The position numbers and the translations under genes are program-made. Below the pieces are notes generated by a model, which was not told where the DNA came from, ran no database searches, and saw only the letters and a program-made list of their open reading frames with translations. This document shows positions 21,001 to 31,878 of a stretch of DNA of 64,000 bases, piece by piece; position 1 is the first letter of the stretch, and each line of letters starts with the position of its first letter. The stretch covers positions 46,383,001 through 46,447,000 of the forward strand of contig CM075654.1 of NCBI GenBank assembly GCA_037953625.1, in the 5' to 3' direction. Origin of the DNA: Crotalaria pallida. Its lineage: Eukaryota; Streptophyta; Magnoliopsida; Fabales; Fabaceae.

Positions 21001-22543
21001 TCACAAAACCGTGACCTCTTGGTCACTTCAAACACATTTTCATTTTTTTTTATTTTTCTTTGCATGTGCTTTTTAAAATCATTTGAAACAAAAGAGAATC
21101 ACATGCAAGAAGCTTTTATGAAAACAATCATGACATTTTTTTGATTTTCAAAGCTTGACCGAAAAACTCATCAACAAAAATCAAGTGAAAAACTTAAATC
21201 TTTACTTTCAAACACACATAAACTTAGATTAAGGTAAAACCATTTTGAAAAAGTTGTTTTCCTTTACTTCCTCTTCAAAACCGTGACATGCAAGCTAAAT
21301 TAAAGACTTTTTGAGTTAAAGAAAATCACATGCAAGACTAAAAATCAAAGCTATTTGAAAAATCATGGTAAGAATCAAATCTTTTTCAAGATCAAAACAA
21401 TAGATCAAAGCCTTTTTGAAAAGAAAACCAAAGATCAAAGTTTAACAAAAATCAAAGTTAAAAGCAAAGCATTCAAACCACTTAGATCAACTTTAACAAA
21501 CATCAAACTAACATGCATGATCTCAAACCAAAATAAAAATCATCACAACCTAATTTCCTAGACATGGTCGAATGGTAGAGTCCATGGTTTAAGGTTCTAC
21601 AAGTTTGTTTGGCTCTTGAAACTCAAGATCAAAGCTAAATACTTACATACAAACATAGATCTACAAGAAAAATAGACATGCAACAACAAAGGAACCTTAC
21701 AAGACTTAGAGAAATGCAAACTACTTCTAACACTCTATGATCTTCGAACAAACCAAAGAAAAAGAGAAGATCTTCAACCACCTTCACTTGATCTTCAAGG
21801 AATCCTAAGGTTTTGAGCTTAATCTCCTTCTTCTTCTCCTCTTGAGCTCTCGGTCTCACTCTCTCTCTATCTCTCTATCTAAGAGTTTGATGATACTCTT
21901 AGAACAAGTGTTTAGTTTGGATGAGAAATGGGAAGGAATGAATTAGAAATGAACTAAGGTAATGGGCTTAAGTAGGCATACGAGTATTCCCTCTAATGCC
22001 CTTGAAGAATTCGGCCAAGAGTGTTGCTTAAGGGGTAAAATTGGCTTCACAAAAAGTTGCATGGCTTAAGGTCATGTCATGGGACAAATGGAGTGAATTA
22101 GGCCTTAACCTTTCATCCTATTGGTTGGTCAACTTCTTAATTACACTTTCCACTAAACCTATCTTATATAAGGCTAGTCTACTACCTTAGGGTTCAAGAA
22201 AGTCAAGACTCTATCATGCATGAACATACACACATAGCCGAACATACACATGCACACATACACATGGAAATCATTTTAATTTTTCACAAAATCATTCTTG
22301 CATAAAAATTATAATTTCCTTAAAATACAAAACATCAAACACTTAATTACTTCAACTCAAAAACTTAATTCAAAACCTATAACATTTCTCATAAAATTAT
22401 TTCCTTTGAAAACCTTTTATCACTTGAAACCATAAAAGAAATTCAATTTAATATTCTTTCAAAATGCTCTTTTTAAAACGTTTTCTCAAAATAATCTCTT
22501 TATCATTAAAAACAATTATGAGGTATTCAGACGGGGTGTTACA
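18039..22543 (-). repeat. G2 3' LTR
   Basis: 4,505 bp, 70 bp longer than its partner. Most of the excess is in A-rich DNA near 21330-21470, where the partner has deletions between short direct repeats, and in an extra copy of an AGTCTTTTAATATCTTTTAA-like unit near 19640-19690. It contains a 113-codon ORF (18417-18758, minus) close to the LTR end. The rest is AT-rich with no recognised gene. Confidence 0.87.
18417..18758 (-). other. 113-codon ORF inside the G2 3' LTR (unknown)
   Basis: Begins MAYHVAIHMWPLQGGAWEV and ends in an acidic serine/glutamate-rich tail. Start and stop are kept in the other LTR copy (50743-51084). The four nucleotide differences between copies all change amino acids, so there is no sign of protein-level constraint since insertion. 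I know of no domain. It lies a few hundred bases from the LTR end on the coding strand, where a leader or upstream ORF would sit. Function unknown. Confidence 0.35.
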
Positions 22544-24002
22544 TTCTCCCCAACTTGAAGATTTCTCGTCCCCGAGAAATGCAGTACCTGAAGCAAACTG
22601 GTGTGGGAAAGAACTTCGCATCTTGCTCTCAAGCTCCCATGTCGCATCTTCTCCATTATTACGACTCCATACTACCTTAACTAAGGGAATATCTTTTCCT
22701 CTCAACCTCTTGACATTACTACCATCTATCCTTAGAGGTACAGCCTCAAATGTAAGATTTTCCTTTAGTTGTACCGAATCGGGTTCAATGATGTGTGAAG
22801 GGTCATGGACATATTTTCTCAATTGAGACACATGAAAGACATTGTGCAAATTCGAAAGAAAAGGAGGTAAATCAATTTGGTAGGCTAAAGGTCCGATTCT
22901 TTTGAGGATTGGGTAAGGTCCAATAAAACGAGGTGTAAGTTTACGGGTTTTGAGCATTCTACCAATTCCGGCAGTTGGCACTACCTTCATGAATACAAAA
23001 TATCCTTCATTGAATTCTAGCGGACTTCTCCTCTTGTCCTGATAACTTTTCTGTCGACTTTGAGCAGTCCTCATCCTTTCCTGAATTAGCCTCACCTTCT
23101 CATTCGTCTGTTGTACTATATCCGGTCCTATTACCAGATGCTCACCAGTCTCGAACCAACACAAGGGTGTTCTGCACTTTCTACCATACAAAGCTTCATA
23201 CGGTGCCATTCCGATGCTTGAGTGAAAACTATTGTTGTAGGTGAATTCGATCAAATGCAGAAAAGAATCCCAATTACCAGCACTCTCAATCACACAGGCT
23301 CTCAACAAATCTTCCAACGTTTGGATGGTTCGCTCTGACTGTCCATCCGTCTGTGGGTGATATGAGGAACTTAAATCCAACTTGGTTCCGATTGCCGCTT
23401 GCAAACTGACCCAAAATTTTGAAGTGAATTGTGGATCTCTGTCTGATACTATACTTGAGGGTACTCCATGAAATCTCACAACTTCTTTCAAATATAGCTC
23501 AGCCAGTCTATCCATTGAATACTTCATGTTGATCGGAATAAACCGTGTCGTCTTCGTCACTCTGTCCACAATTACCCATATAGCATCATATCCCTTCTGA
23601 GTCTTCGGAAAACCAGAGACAAAATCCATGGTGACACAATCCCATTTCCACACTGGTACTTCCAACAGTCGTAATTCACCATCAGGCTTCTTATGTTCCA
23701 CCTTTGCTTTTTGACAAGTCAGACATCGCGATACGTATTCCGCAACTTCTCTCTTCATTCCCGACCACCAAAATACCTTCTTGAGATCCTGATACATCTT
23801 CTGAGAACCAGGGTGTAGAATCAACTTACTCTTGTGAGCTTCTTCCAATATCATTCCCTTTATCTCCATGTCATTCGGTACACAAACACGATCCTTATAC
23901 CTCAACACTCCATCTCCACCAACCTTGAATTCCACTTCTTTCCCTTTTTCCGAAAGCTCCTTCTTAGCTTGAAGTTCTTCGTCCTTCAGCTGAAGTTCTT
24001 TT
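22448..24002 (-). pseudogene. G2 pol: integrase and chromodomain (C-terminal part)
   Basis: Minus strand from the C2 junction at 24002. Zinc-binding HHCC region (HPGSQKMYQDLKKVFWW...CLTCQKAK), then the DDE core: D in CVTMDFVSGFPKT, D in SDRDPQFTSKFW, E in QSERTIQTLEDLLRACV. GPY/F motif in PRFIGPYPILKRIG, then NVFHVSQLRKYVHDP. A chromodomain follows (VKVVWSRNNGEDATWELESKMR), the targeting module that defines chromoviruses. The frame reads through the polypurine tract and stops at 22448, 96 bp inside the 3' LTR. This segment has no internal break. Its N-terminal side continues at 47050 in the same frame once one TSD copy of C2 is discounted. The first four residues of the open frame (24013-24003) belong to the C2 LTR. 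Confidence 0.85.
22544..22580 (-). promoter_or_regulatory. G2 polypurine tract and adjacent hairpin
   Basis: Minus strand: hairpin ATTTCTCG-GGGA-CGAGAAAT (22580-22561; 8-bp stem, GGGA loop), then AAGTTGGGGAGAA next to the LTR at 22543. The hairpin overlaps pol codons for FLGDEK. Confidence 0.75.
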
Positions 24003-24756
24003 TGTAGAATCAAAGAGATTTTGATGATGTTAAATATATACGCTCGGCAGAATCAATGATGTTGATAATGTCAAGTAAAATAGAGCTCGGCGTGGGGTCA
24101 ATGTCAAAAGCGTCAGACTTAGTTCTGCGCATGCATTCCGCCAAAGGCAGAAGCTCGGATATCTGCTTCTGAAGTTTCAGCTCGGATTGAGCTTGGCTCT
24201 TGATCACGGCGAAAGTTCATCCAAGTTTGAAAGCTCAGCTCTTCAAGACAGTACGCTCAGATATTGATCAGCTCTGAACACGCTCAGAAGGCTCTGAATA
24301 TTAAACTAAGCCACATCATAAGAAAGATCAAATTAGCTCGGATTGAACACACACCCTGAGCAAAGAACAAAGCTTGGATCTGGTACTTCAAGTTTCAAGT
24401 CTGGTTGCCGAGGAAAGCTCAAGGCTCGGCAACACAAATCTCAGACCAAGCTGGAACAAAGTTCAAGGCTCGGCAACACCAATCTCAGACCAGGCTCGAA
24501 CGAAGCTCAAGCTCGACTGTCTCTGTTCACTCTTCAACAACACATCTTCTTCAACCTTCAGACTCTGCTCAGCTGTGCCGTACCTTTTATTACCGTTGAG
24601 TCTGGGTAGAAGTTCTAGGATTTTAACTCCAACATAATAACAAGTTTGAAATTCAAAATGAGTTAAAATCAAAGGTTGGTGAAGGGTCACCATCACTGCT
24701 TTGCTGTCAAAATATAGCCGTTGAAATCCCCATTGCTTTTCCGTACAGCTCTCTCT

Positions 24757-24786
24757 TTTTCTGAAAAATCAGAAAAGCTTATAAAA
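24757..24786 (+). promoter_or_regulatory. C2 LTR promoter: hairpin and TATA box
   Basis: TTTTCTGA-AAAA-TCAGAAAA (24757-24776) is a perfect 8-bp inverted repeat three bases upstream of TATAAAA (24780-24786). The 3' LTR keeps both (TATAAAA at 36644-36650). Transcription would start about 30 bp downstream; that start is inferred. Confidence 0.65.
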
Positions 24787-25499
24787 GGGGTCTTCAACGA
24801 AAACAATGAAGTATAGCTTTTCTTTGAACAATTTTCTGGAAACCATATTTTTCATTCTCTTTCAAAAACATAGCAGAATCAAACTCACAGAAAAGAAAAA
24901 GATCATTTGAATTTACACAAGAACTTAGAGAGTTCAATCTTTCAAATCCAAACTCTAAGTTCAACATATTTTCTTCTCTGTGATACCCCTTCACAAAATC
25001 GACTCACTCTTGAACTTCACATCTTCATACTCATTCGAAGAGTGTTTCCAATTGGAGCCATCCTCATTCATAAATCCTGTTCGTTGTATTTGCTGGAGTG
25101 AAAAGCTGATCTCTGATCGAGAAAGCTTTTCTGTGTTGAAAAGGTCCAAAGAGGTTCTTTGGTCATCGATTTGTCGTGGGTAGTTTGTCACGAGTTTGGT
25201 ATACTCGCTTGACTGGATAGGTTTAGAGGGGTAGTCTCTTGCAAATCCTTTTGTAACCCAGAAAATCGATTTTTAGTGAAAGCTCTCTAAAAGGTTTTTA
25301 GAGGGGACTGGACTAGCTCTCAGGGTGAGAGTGAACCAGGATAAATCTGTGGTGTTAAGTTTTATTTCTTTACTACTTTCTTATTGCACGGCTTGCTTGA
25401 CTGGTTATCCGCTGGCTTAAGCATCAAGCTTTTAATTTACTCTGTGATAGCTCGGTTCTTGAGTGTTGTTCAGAAAGCTTAGCCTTGAAGCATCTATGT

Positions 25500-25605
25500 T
25501 AACCGATTAAACAGTTTATTCATCTGGTTAATAAATTAACATTGTTTGCTCGGCAGTTCGGTTAATCAATTAACCTTTCTATTTATATATTTGGTTAATC
25601 AATTA
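25500..25605. repeat. Four TAATCAATTA-type palindromes in the C2 LTR
   Basis: Cores: TAACCGATTA 25500, TAATAAATTA 25529, TAATCAATTA 25563 and 25596. Spacings are 29, 34 and 33 bp. The longest arm form is GGTTAATCAATTAACC. The 3' LTR copy is at 46791-46896 with the same spacings. Confidence 0.88.
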
Positions 25606-26520
25606 ACCGTGTCTGCTCGGATAGAGCTTGAATTTTATTTAAAACCGAGAACAACAATTCAAACTATTTTCAAGAAACTGAAAAATTGCCATATCACCTT
25701 CAATCTCCTATTCACCCCCCCCCCCTCTATAACACCCTAACATTTTATATAGCTTAATACTAATATTTATGTTGGTTTTTACTTAGGACTTGAAAATTTC
25801 GTTTTAAAACTTAATGAAAATCCGACAGAGTTTCCTCTGTTTATCGGACTTCCCAAAAATTTAGAATTTTCACCTGTCAAACCAGTACAATCCAGGAAAA
25901 CATTTCAACTTCTAAATATAATAATTAACTTTACCAGCCCCAACAACGACATATAACAAACTCGGGCTTACAGTGATTAGATTATTTCCAAAAAAACCCA
26001 AAATAGATTAATTATAATAAAATGACCATAATACACTCTAAACTACATTACACTCCACGATGTGGAGTGCACTCCTGCTCGGCCAGTAACAGTACCATCT
26101 CAATCCCTGTACCTGTAAAGGATAGTAAGGGAGTGAGCATTGCACATTAAATAAAATTGCAGTTTCCATATAATCATAATCAATCCACTAGGCCAAACAC
26201 AAATAGTAAAGTAATAACATACAGCATTTACACGACTAATCACAATCAACCTCTTCCTACTCTTTCTATTTTCTCTTTATCATGATTCCATAATTACCCC
26301 TTTCTTTAACATGCCCATAATCAATATTAATGTTCATTACCATTTACTTTATCCCTTTTTCCTATTCATTTCCATTGTCTTTATCCATTTTCCATTTTCC
26401 CTTAACATTTTCACTAATTCAATTCCCTTTCCGTTTTTGATTCCGTTACCATTGTCCATTTTATGACTATATCCATTATCTTTTCCATTTTCCTTTATTT
26501 CCTTTTTCCTTTATGCATAA

Positions 26521-26650
26521 CCCCAAATCAGAGATCTACGCTTTCCATTGGGTGTAACCTCAAATCAGAGATCTACACCTTACCATCGTGTGTAACCCCA
26601 AAACAGAGATCTACACACGGTGTATGCAACCACAAACAATGATCTGCATA
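26521..26650. repeat. Minisatellite with 37-38 bp period in L2
   Basis: The block TAACCCCAAATCAGAGATCTAC repeats: AGATCT starts at 26532, 26569 and 26607, and a decayed TGATCT copy is at 26640. Each unit is about 37 bp. I find no equivalent in the L3 LTRs. Confidence 0.75.
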
Positions 26651-26683
26651 CCCTTTCCCTTTTTCCTTTTTAATTGTACACCA

Positions 26684-26944
26684 CTAGGATTTTGGTTACC
26701 CGCTAGGTAATTGGCACACCTGTCTAGGGACTTGCAAAACCTGCCCAGGACTTTACACCCATCCAGACCATAACCTGTAGGACTATGTACATATTTACCA
26801 TTCCATTATTTATTTCAATTATTGGTGTGGAAAATTGATCCTGTGGGTCACCCGGCGCCTACAGGGCGGTTTGGCCTGATGGGTAATTGGCCTGGCAGGT
26901 AATTGGCCCTAACAGGTAATTGGAACACCTAGCCGGGTACCTAG
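26684..26944. repeat. Two inverted CCTGCTAGG-type arrays in L2
   Basis: The left array has CTAGG-like motifs at 26684, 26703, 26724, 26745, 26763 and 26777. The right array has CCTRR motifs at 26858, 26875, 26891, 26908, 26928 and 26940. Spacing is mostly 16-21 bp. A conserved centre including TTGATCC (26835-26841) and GGTCACCCGGCGCC lies between the arrays. Confidence 0.75.
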
Positions 26945-28739
26945 TGTTCCGGGCGCCACTGATCAATTTCCACATTAGTTACCTTTACCATTTAAATTAA
27001 CCAACAGTCCAGTTCATTAATATAGCCGTCAACACAATTCCAATAGTAATCACAATATGCATAAATATAAATCATTTCAATCATTCAAGTACATGAAGAT
27101 TACCCCTTTCCAACAACCCCAAATAAGCACTTATTTTCAACATTCATAATCTTAATCCAATCCAAATTCAACAAACACATAATGCACACTATCCATGTTG
27201 TCATTTTGAAATAATCATAAATAGATACTTTATCATCGATAATTATAACCATTCCAATTTCCACATAACACACATAATACACAATATTCATATCACACTT
27301 TATCATTTCATTCAATAATCATAATTGGACCATAACCAAGTAAATCATAAATGTATTGTAAAAACACTTATTATATCAATTATCCAACATCAATTCACAT
27401 TCAAAGCTCACATTACTTTCCCCTTTTCTAGTTATGATTTCTAAGTTCATTTCTATTATATTCACCATTCCCTAATTTACTATCCAAGATTCTACCATTA
27501 AATACCCTAAACACATAACTCCTAGAAAATCACTATAACCATAGGGATACCCAATCTTAGATCACCCAATGCTCACTATAATCCACCCCCTTAACTTGCT
27601 TTTCCAAAGACACGCTCCTTTTTGTGCGACACTGTCCAAAAATATCCTAGCCCATTGCTTACACGTGGCGACAAGTTCTCAAGCTCCTTCGTCGTCTAAT
27701 CATATTATATAAAATAAATAATAATCAATATAATGCACCAAGGCCTACTCATAGACGATAGATAAACAACCACACAGACACTTTTATTTACTAAACCAAT
27801 ATCGGCATTGGATTTGTGGTTTGATTCAATACGTTATAAAAATATATTTTTCATTACACGTGAAGTAGATTAACAAAAGGGGATCCTTTGATGTTCTCAA
27901 AAACAGATTTTAATATAAGTTAGTAAGCTAATCTCAAGGTGGAAACACGTCAAAAACATATTTAAAACAAATACTTTCAAACTTTACGTGATAGGGAGTT
28001 TATATCTGGGAATCAAAACAAACTTCTTCGAAATCACCAAACTGATAAATATCAACATATCATATTTTGACAGATTATCAAATCAAAAGATTGTTTGAAC
28101 GTAATTCATAAACCCAAGTCAAATGGAAATTGAACTTAAAATCATTGTGTCTCGATAAAATAGTACGATTCTTTATTAAAAAGACCTTAACTTTCAGAAC
28201 TTGTATAATCTTTCAAAACAAACCAAAATCACATAACTTTGATAATAACTCACAAAATCAAATGTTAATTTTACTTGACACTATTAATTTCGGATTGAAA
28301 GAGAGCGTTCTTTGTTCAAAAATAAGTCTAAACAGGTCTCAAAAGTCCCAATAATACACTCCCCTTCAATTTGAAATTAATGCTCCATGTTTTGACTCGA
28401 ATTAACGCTATGTCGTATATATCAGATTCCTAATTAACTGAGATATCATTTAGTTCAGGGACAACTCAACCAAACTAAACGACAGCTCACTTACTTAGGA
28501 ACTCAGCACCTTTCACAAAAATATTCTTTAAAACTCGTCATTCGACATAATGTTTAATTCGACGTTATCACCACCCAGTAAGCAATTAAATTCATCATCA
28601 TTAACAACATAATTAAAATCAATATAAACTATAGTTTAATTTCCAAAACAATTTGATACTAAATAATTATTGTCAATATTATTAATATTATTATTATTAA
28701 AGTACAAAGTAGAGTAATTAAAAAGGTGCTAACGATTTA

Positions 28740-29450
28740 CCTCCCGATCGGATTTTGAAGCAAGCAAGAGGGAAGACCGGCGTCGATTCGGTTCCGACCC
28801 GAAACCACAGCAACAGCCCCAACATAGCAGCAACCGCTGCAGTCATGGCTCCACAGGGATGGCGGTGCAGCCTCCAAGACCGGCGACAGCAACAGGCATC
28901 TCTTCAACAGATGCAAACCAGAGAGGAGAAGAGATGGTGTCGGTGACTCCATTAGGGCGGCGAATGAAACAGAGCGATAGAGGTCACGAGCTTCTTTCAT
29001 GGAGGAAGTGGGTTTCGGTTTCCTCACGGTTCTGGGTCGCATGAGGGAGAGAATGCACGGGAGAGAGATGGTGCGAGGGAGACGAGGCCAGCGAGGGAGG
29101 ACACGTGGTGGCTAGCGAGTTGTCACGGCGGCGGGGAGCTTCGTGGTTGGGTTTGCGGCTGAAGAAGGCGATGGTCACCGAATGAATGTTGATGGCGGCG
29201 GCGGTGACCAGATCGTGGTGGCGCAGCGGCGGAGAGATAGAGTCCGATGGAGAGAGAAAGTCATGCGTGAGAGAGAGAGCATGCGAGAGAGAACAGGAAC
29301 TAGGGAGAGGAGACGGGTTTAGAAGAGGAGAGAAAGGGACTAAGGGATCAAAAGGAAGAAGAAGGTTGAAGTAGGGAGGGGCGGCGGCTCCTTGAAGAGG
29401 GAAGAGGAAGAACAACAACAACATAGGGTTTCTCTTCATACTGCACACGT
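28740..29450 (-). other. GC-rich leader-like block of L2
   Basis: A GC-rich, CpG-rich island in an AT-rich LTR. On the minus strand it is pyrimidine-rich and begins near an AACCCTA motif (about 29425), homologous in position to 37740-38400 of L3. Open frames here differ between copies, so I do not call a protein. Confidence 0.5.
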
Positions 29451-29827
29451 TTTCTTCTTCTTTTTTTTTTACATATACTTTCATTTATCAATTTATTAGT
29501 TATAATAAATATATTTTTAAGAATTAAAATATTTGAAAACTCTAAACATAGTTCAGTGTTGAATATATAAAAGTTAAGTGAAGTGTCCAAAAAGGTTTAG
29601 CATTATTAAAATATGATAATCTTTCTTTAAAGTAATTCACTTCAAATACAATTAAATACTCTTCATAGTTAACATAACTTATTTTATAAAAATACCCAAC
29701 ATCTAATTGATTGATTTAAAAAAAACAACTATTTAATTCATAAAAACTTATACTTATACTAGGGATTAAAATTAGGGATGTTACACCCTCTACTCGATTG
29801 TTAGGCCTCTTGTTGGTTTCCAACAAG

Positions 29828-29839
29828 TGGTATCAGAGC
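29828..29839 (+). promoter_or_regulatory. C2 primer-binding site (initiator tRNA-Met)
   Basis: TGGTATCAGAGC begins 2 bp after the LTR end at 29825 and is followed by TCGATCGAAAGATCGA, itself an inverted repeat. Confidence 0.92.
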
Positions 29840-29894
29840 TCGATCGAAAGATCGAGTGTAAAAACTTTTTCGAAAAGATCCTTGAGGAAACCAA

Positions 29895-31829
29895 ATGGCT
29901 ACTAACAATCCCTTCGGAGGTGAAGGCTCTTCCATAAACAGACCACCACTATTCAATTGTGAGGGTTATGCTTATTGGAAAGCTCGAATGAAAATTTTCA
30001 TTGAAGCTATAGATATGGAAATTTGGAAATCTATTGAAAACGGACCATTTGTCCCTAAAAGAAAAATTAATGAAGAAGTTGTAGAAATCCCATGGGAAAG
30101 CTGGGATGATGATGATAAAAGGAAAGTAGCCTTCGATTTAAAAGCCAAAAATACCATCACCTCAGCTTTTTCCTATGATGAATTTTTTAGAGTGTCAAGC
30201 TGCAAATCTGCAAAAGAAATGTGGGACATTCTTCAACTTACTCATGAAGGGACTAGTGAAGTCAGGCGAGCTAGATTAAATACTCTAATGCATGAATATG
30301 AGTTATTCCGAATGCTGCCAAATGAAAATATAAATGATTTGCAGAAACGGTTTACTCATATCATAAACCATCTTAATGCTCTCGGTAAAACTTTTCAAAA
30401 TGCCGAGATAACTAACAAAGTGCTTAGATGTCTTAGCAGAGAATGGCAGCCAAAAGTCACTGCCATCATGGAAGCTAAGGACTTGGACACAATGAGCATA
30501 GCCACTTTGTTCGGAAAGCTTCAAGAGCATGAGATGGAGCTCGGCCGACTGACCATGCATGAAGAGTCTGATAAGAAGAAGAAGGGAATTTCCCTCAAAG
30601 CTTCTATTAAGGCAACCAAAGAATCCTCTGAGGATGAGTCCAGCTCGGACATCAATGAGGAAGACTTTGGTCTCATGGTCAGGAAGTTCAGCAAATTTTT
30701 CAAAGGCAAAAAGAACTTCAAAAACCGAGCAAGAGATGCCAAGAACACTCACCACAAAGGTTCAAGTTCAAAAGACCGAGTTAGATGTCATGAATGTGGT
30801 GAAGCTGGTCACATCAGAGCATACTGTCCAAGAGTGCAAAAGCAAGGTGGTGAAGAAATAAAGAAGAACAAAGACCACAAGAAGAAGAGAGCTTACATAG
30901 TATGGGATGCACCCAACAACGACAACAGCTCAAGCTCCAGATCTTCCGATGAAGAAGAGAAAGCAATTTTGTGCTTAATAGGAAGGGAAACTGTGTTTAG
31001 AAGCCCAAGCCAAACTAGTTCTGAGCAAGATCTTCCTGTATATGACTCGTGCTCGGAGTGTGATGATGAAGAACCATGCTCGGTTCTCAGATTTGCCGAT
31101 CTAGAAGTCTCATCGAGCTCGGCACTAGATGCATCAGAACAAAGATCTAACATCAAATGTTTAATGGGCAAACACAGCGAGGAAACCTCAACAAGCCGAA
31201 CAGTATCCAAACATACAAGCACTGAGGTAACCTTCACTTCTGATTCTGACTCTGAATTAGAATTTAATGACACTGATGAATTGTATTCTGCGTATCTTGA
31301 AATGCAAACCGAATTCAAGAAACTTGCTAAAAATTTCATTAAGATGAAACAAAATCTTTCAAACTATAAAGAGAAAGTTCTTGAATTGGAAAAATCAGTT
31401 GACACTTTGAAAAGCAGAAACAAGTCATTAGAAAACACTATCACTCAACTGAAAAATGAAAATCTTGACTGCTGCACTAGATATGAAAAAGAAATTTCTG
31501 AGCTAAAATTTAAAAGTGCAACTGTCAACAAGAGTGATGGCTTGTTTGATCGGCTTTTAGCCGAACAAAGAAACTATTCAAACAAAACTGGACTTGGATA
31601 CATTAAGACCAAGAAAACAGTGAGGAACCTCGGCAAGGTCTCAAACTTTAATAATTTGAAAAAGCCGAGCTGCTCCTACTGTAGTCTTCATGGTCATACA
31701 CCCAATGAATGCAAAATCCGACGTTATGGTGTAGCCAAGGGCAATTTTGTTTGGGTAGTTAAAAGGAAAGATCCAACTGCTAACCCCGAGGGACCCAAGA
31801 TAACTTGGGTACCCGAATCAAAGAAGTAA
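29895..31829 (+). CDS. C2 gag polyprotein
   Basis: 644 codons, uninterrupted. The ATG is 56 bp after the primer site. The N-terminus (MATNNPFGGEGSSINRPPLF) and FNCEGYAYWKARMKIFIEAID are typical of copia gag (UBN2-type). Residues about 40-220 form the capsid-like helical domain. A CCHC knuckle, CHECGEAGHIRAYC, lies near residue 300. A second knuckle-like C-x2-C-x4-H-x4-C (CSYCSLHGHTPNEC) lies near the C-terminus (about residue 597). Between them are serine/acidic stretches and a coiled coil (about residues 455-545, MQTEFKKLAKNFIKM...). The protein would form the virus-like particle in the cytoplasm. It ends 50 bp before the protease active-site region, which is in another frame, so pol expression needs frame change or separate translation. 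The coding sequence is rich in GCTCGG/CCGAGC. Confidence 0.9.
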   Translation: MATNNPFGGEGSSINRPPLFNCEGYAYWKARMKIFIEAIDMEIWKSIENGPFVPKRKINEEVVEIPWESWDDDDKRKVAFDLKAKNTITSAFSYDEFFRVSSCKSAKEMWDILQLTHEGTSEVRRARLNTLMHEYELFRMLPNENINDLQKRFTHIINHLNALGKTFQNAEITNKVLRCLSREWQPKVTAIMEAKDLDTMSIATLFGKLQEHEMELGRLTMHEESDKKKKGISLKASIKATKESSEDESSSDINEEDFGLMVRKFSKFFKGKKNFKNRARDAKNTHHKGSSSKDRVRCHECGEAGHIRAYCPRVQKQGGEEIKKNKDHKKKRAYIVWDAPNNDNSSSSRSSDEEEKAILCLIGRETVFRSPSQTSSEQDLPVYDSCSECDDEEPCSVLRFADLEVSSSSALDASEQRSNIKCLMGKHSEETSTSRTVSKHTSTEVTFTSDSDSELEFNDTDELYSAYLEMQTEFKKLAKNFIKMKQNLSNYKEKVLELEKSVDTLKSRNKSLENTITQLKNENLDCCTRYEKEISELKFKSATVNKSDGLFDRLLAEQRNYSNKTGLGYIKTKKTVRNLGKVSNFNNLKKPSCSYCSLHGHTPNECKIRRYGVAKGNFVWVVKRKDPTANPEGPKITWVPESKK

Positions 31830-31878
31830 TATTTTTGTGATGCAGGTGTGCTTCCGAGCAAAGGAGAGCAGATGGTAG

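Larger units (their letters stand above)
25728..29785 (-). mobile_element. L2: solo gypsy LTR, same family as L3, minus orientation
   Basis: 4,058 bp from TATAACACCCTAAC to GGGATGTTACA, with TSD ccctc at 25723-25727 and 29786-29790. The C2 3' LTR shows the uninterrupted site near 47010. Its left end is the reverse complement of the L3 LTR end, including the ATCCGACAGAGTTTCCTCTG block. The GC-rich block at 28750-29450 corresponds to 37740-38400 in L3. No internal domain remains. ORFs at 27100, 28130 and 28737-29590 lie within this LTR and are not called as genes. Confidence 0.88.
24003..29825 (+). repeat. C2 5' LTR, interrupted by solo LTR L2
   Basis: The LTR proper is 24003-25727 plus 29786-29825. 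It contains a TATA box (24780-24786), a hairpin just upstream (24757-24776), four palindromes (25500-25605), and the C-run ATTCACCCCCC near the end into which L2 inserted. GCTCGG occurs about ten times. Confidence 0.9.

Noticed and set aside
21558..21600. tRNA-like text (ATGGCCGAATGGTAGAGTCC in the copy near 53820)
   Set aside because: Resembles an A box only; no cloverleaf or B box could be drawn.
21635..21859. 74-codon minus-strand ORF conserved at 53892-54116
   Set aside because: Conservation is explained by the two G2 LTR copies; composition follows an A/T-rich tract, and there is no domain.
24343..25191. Many 60-90 codon ORFs in the C2 LTR, repeated at 36209-37077
   Set aside because: Overlapping frames in an LTR upstream or downstream of the promoter; not homologous to any protein I know.
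28737..29590. ORFs of 60-166 codons on both strands of L2
   Set aside because: Same GC-rich LTR block in reverse; frames are not shared with L3.
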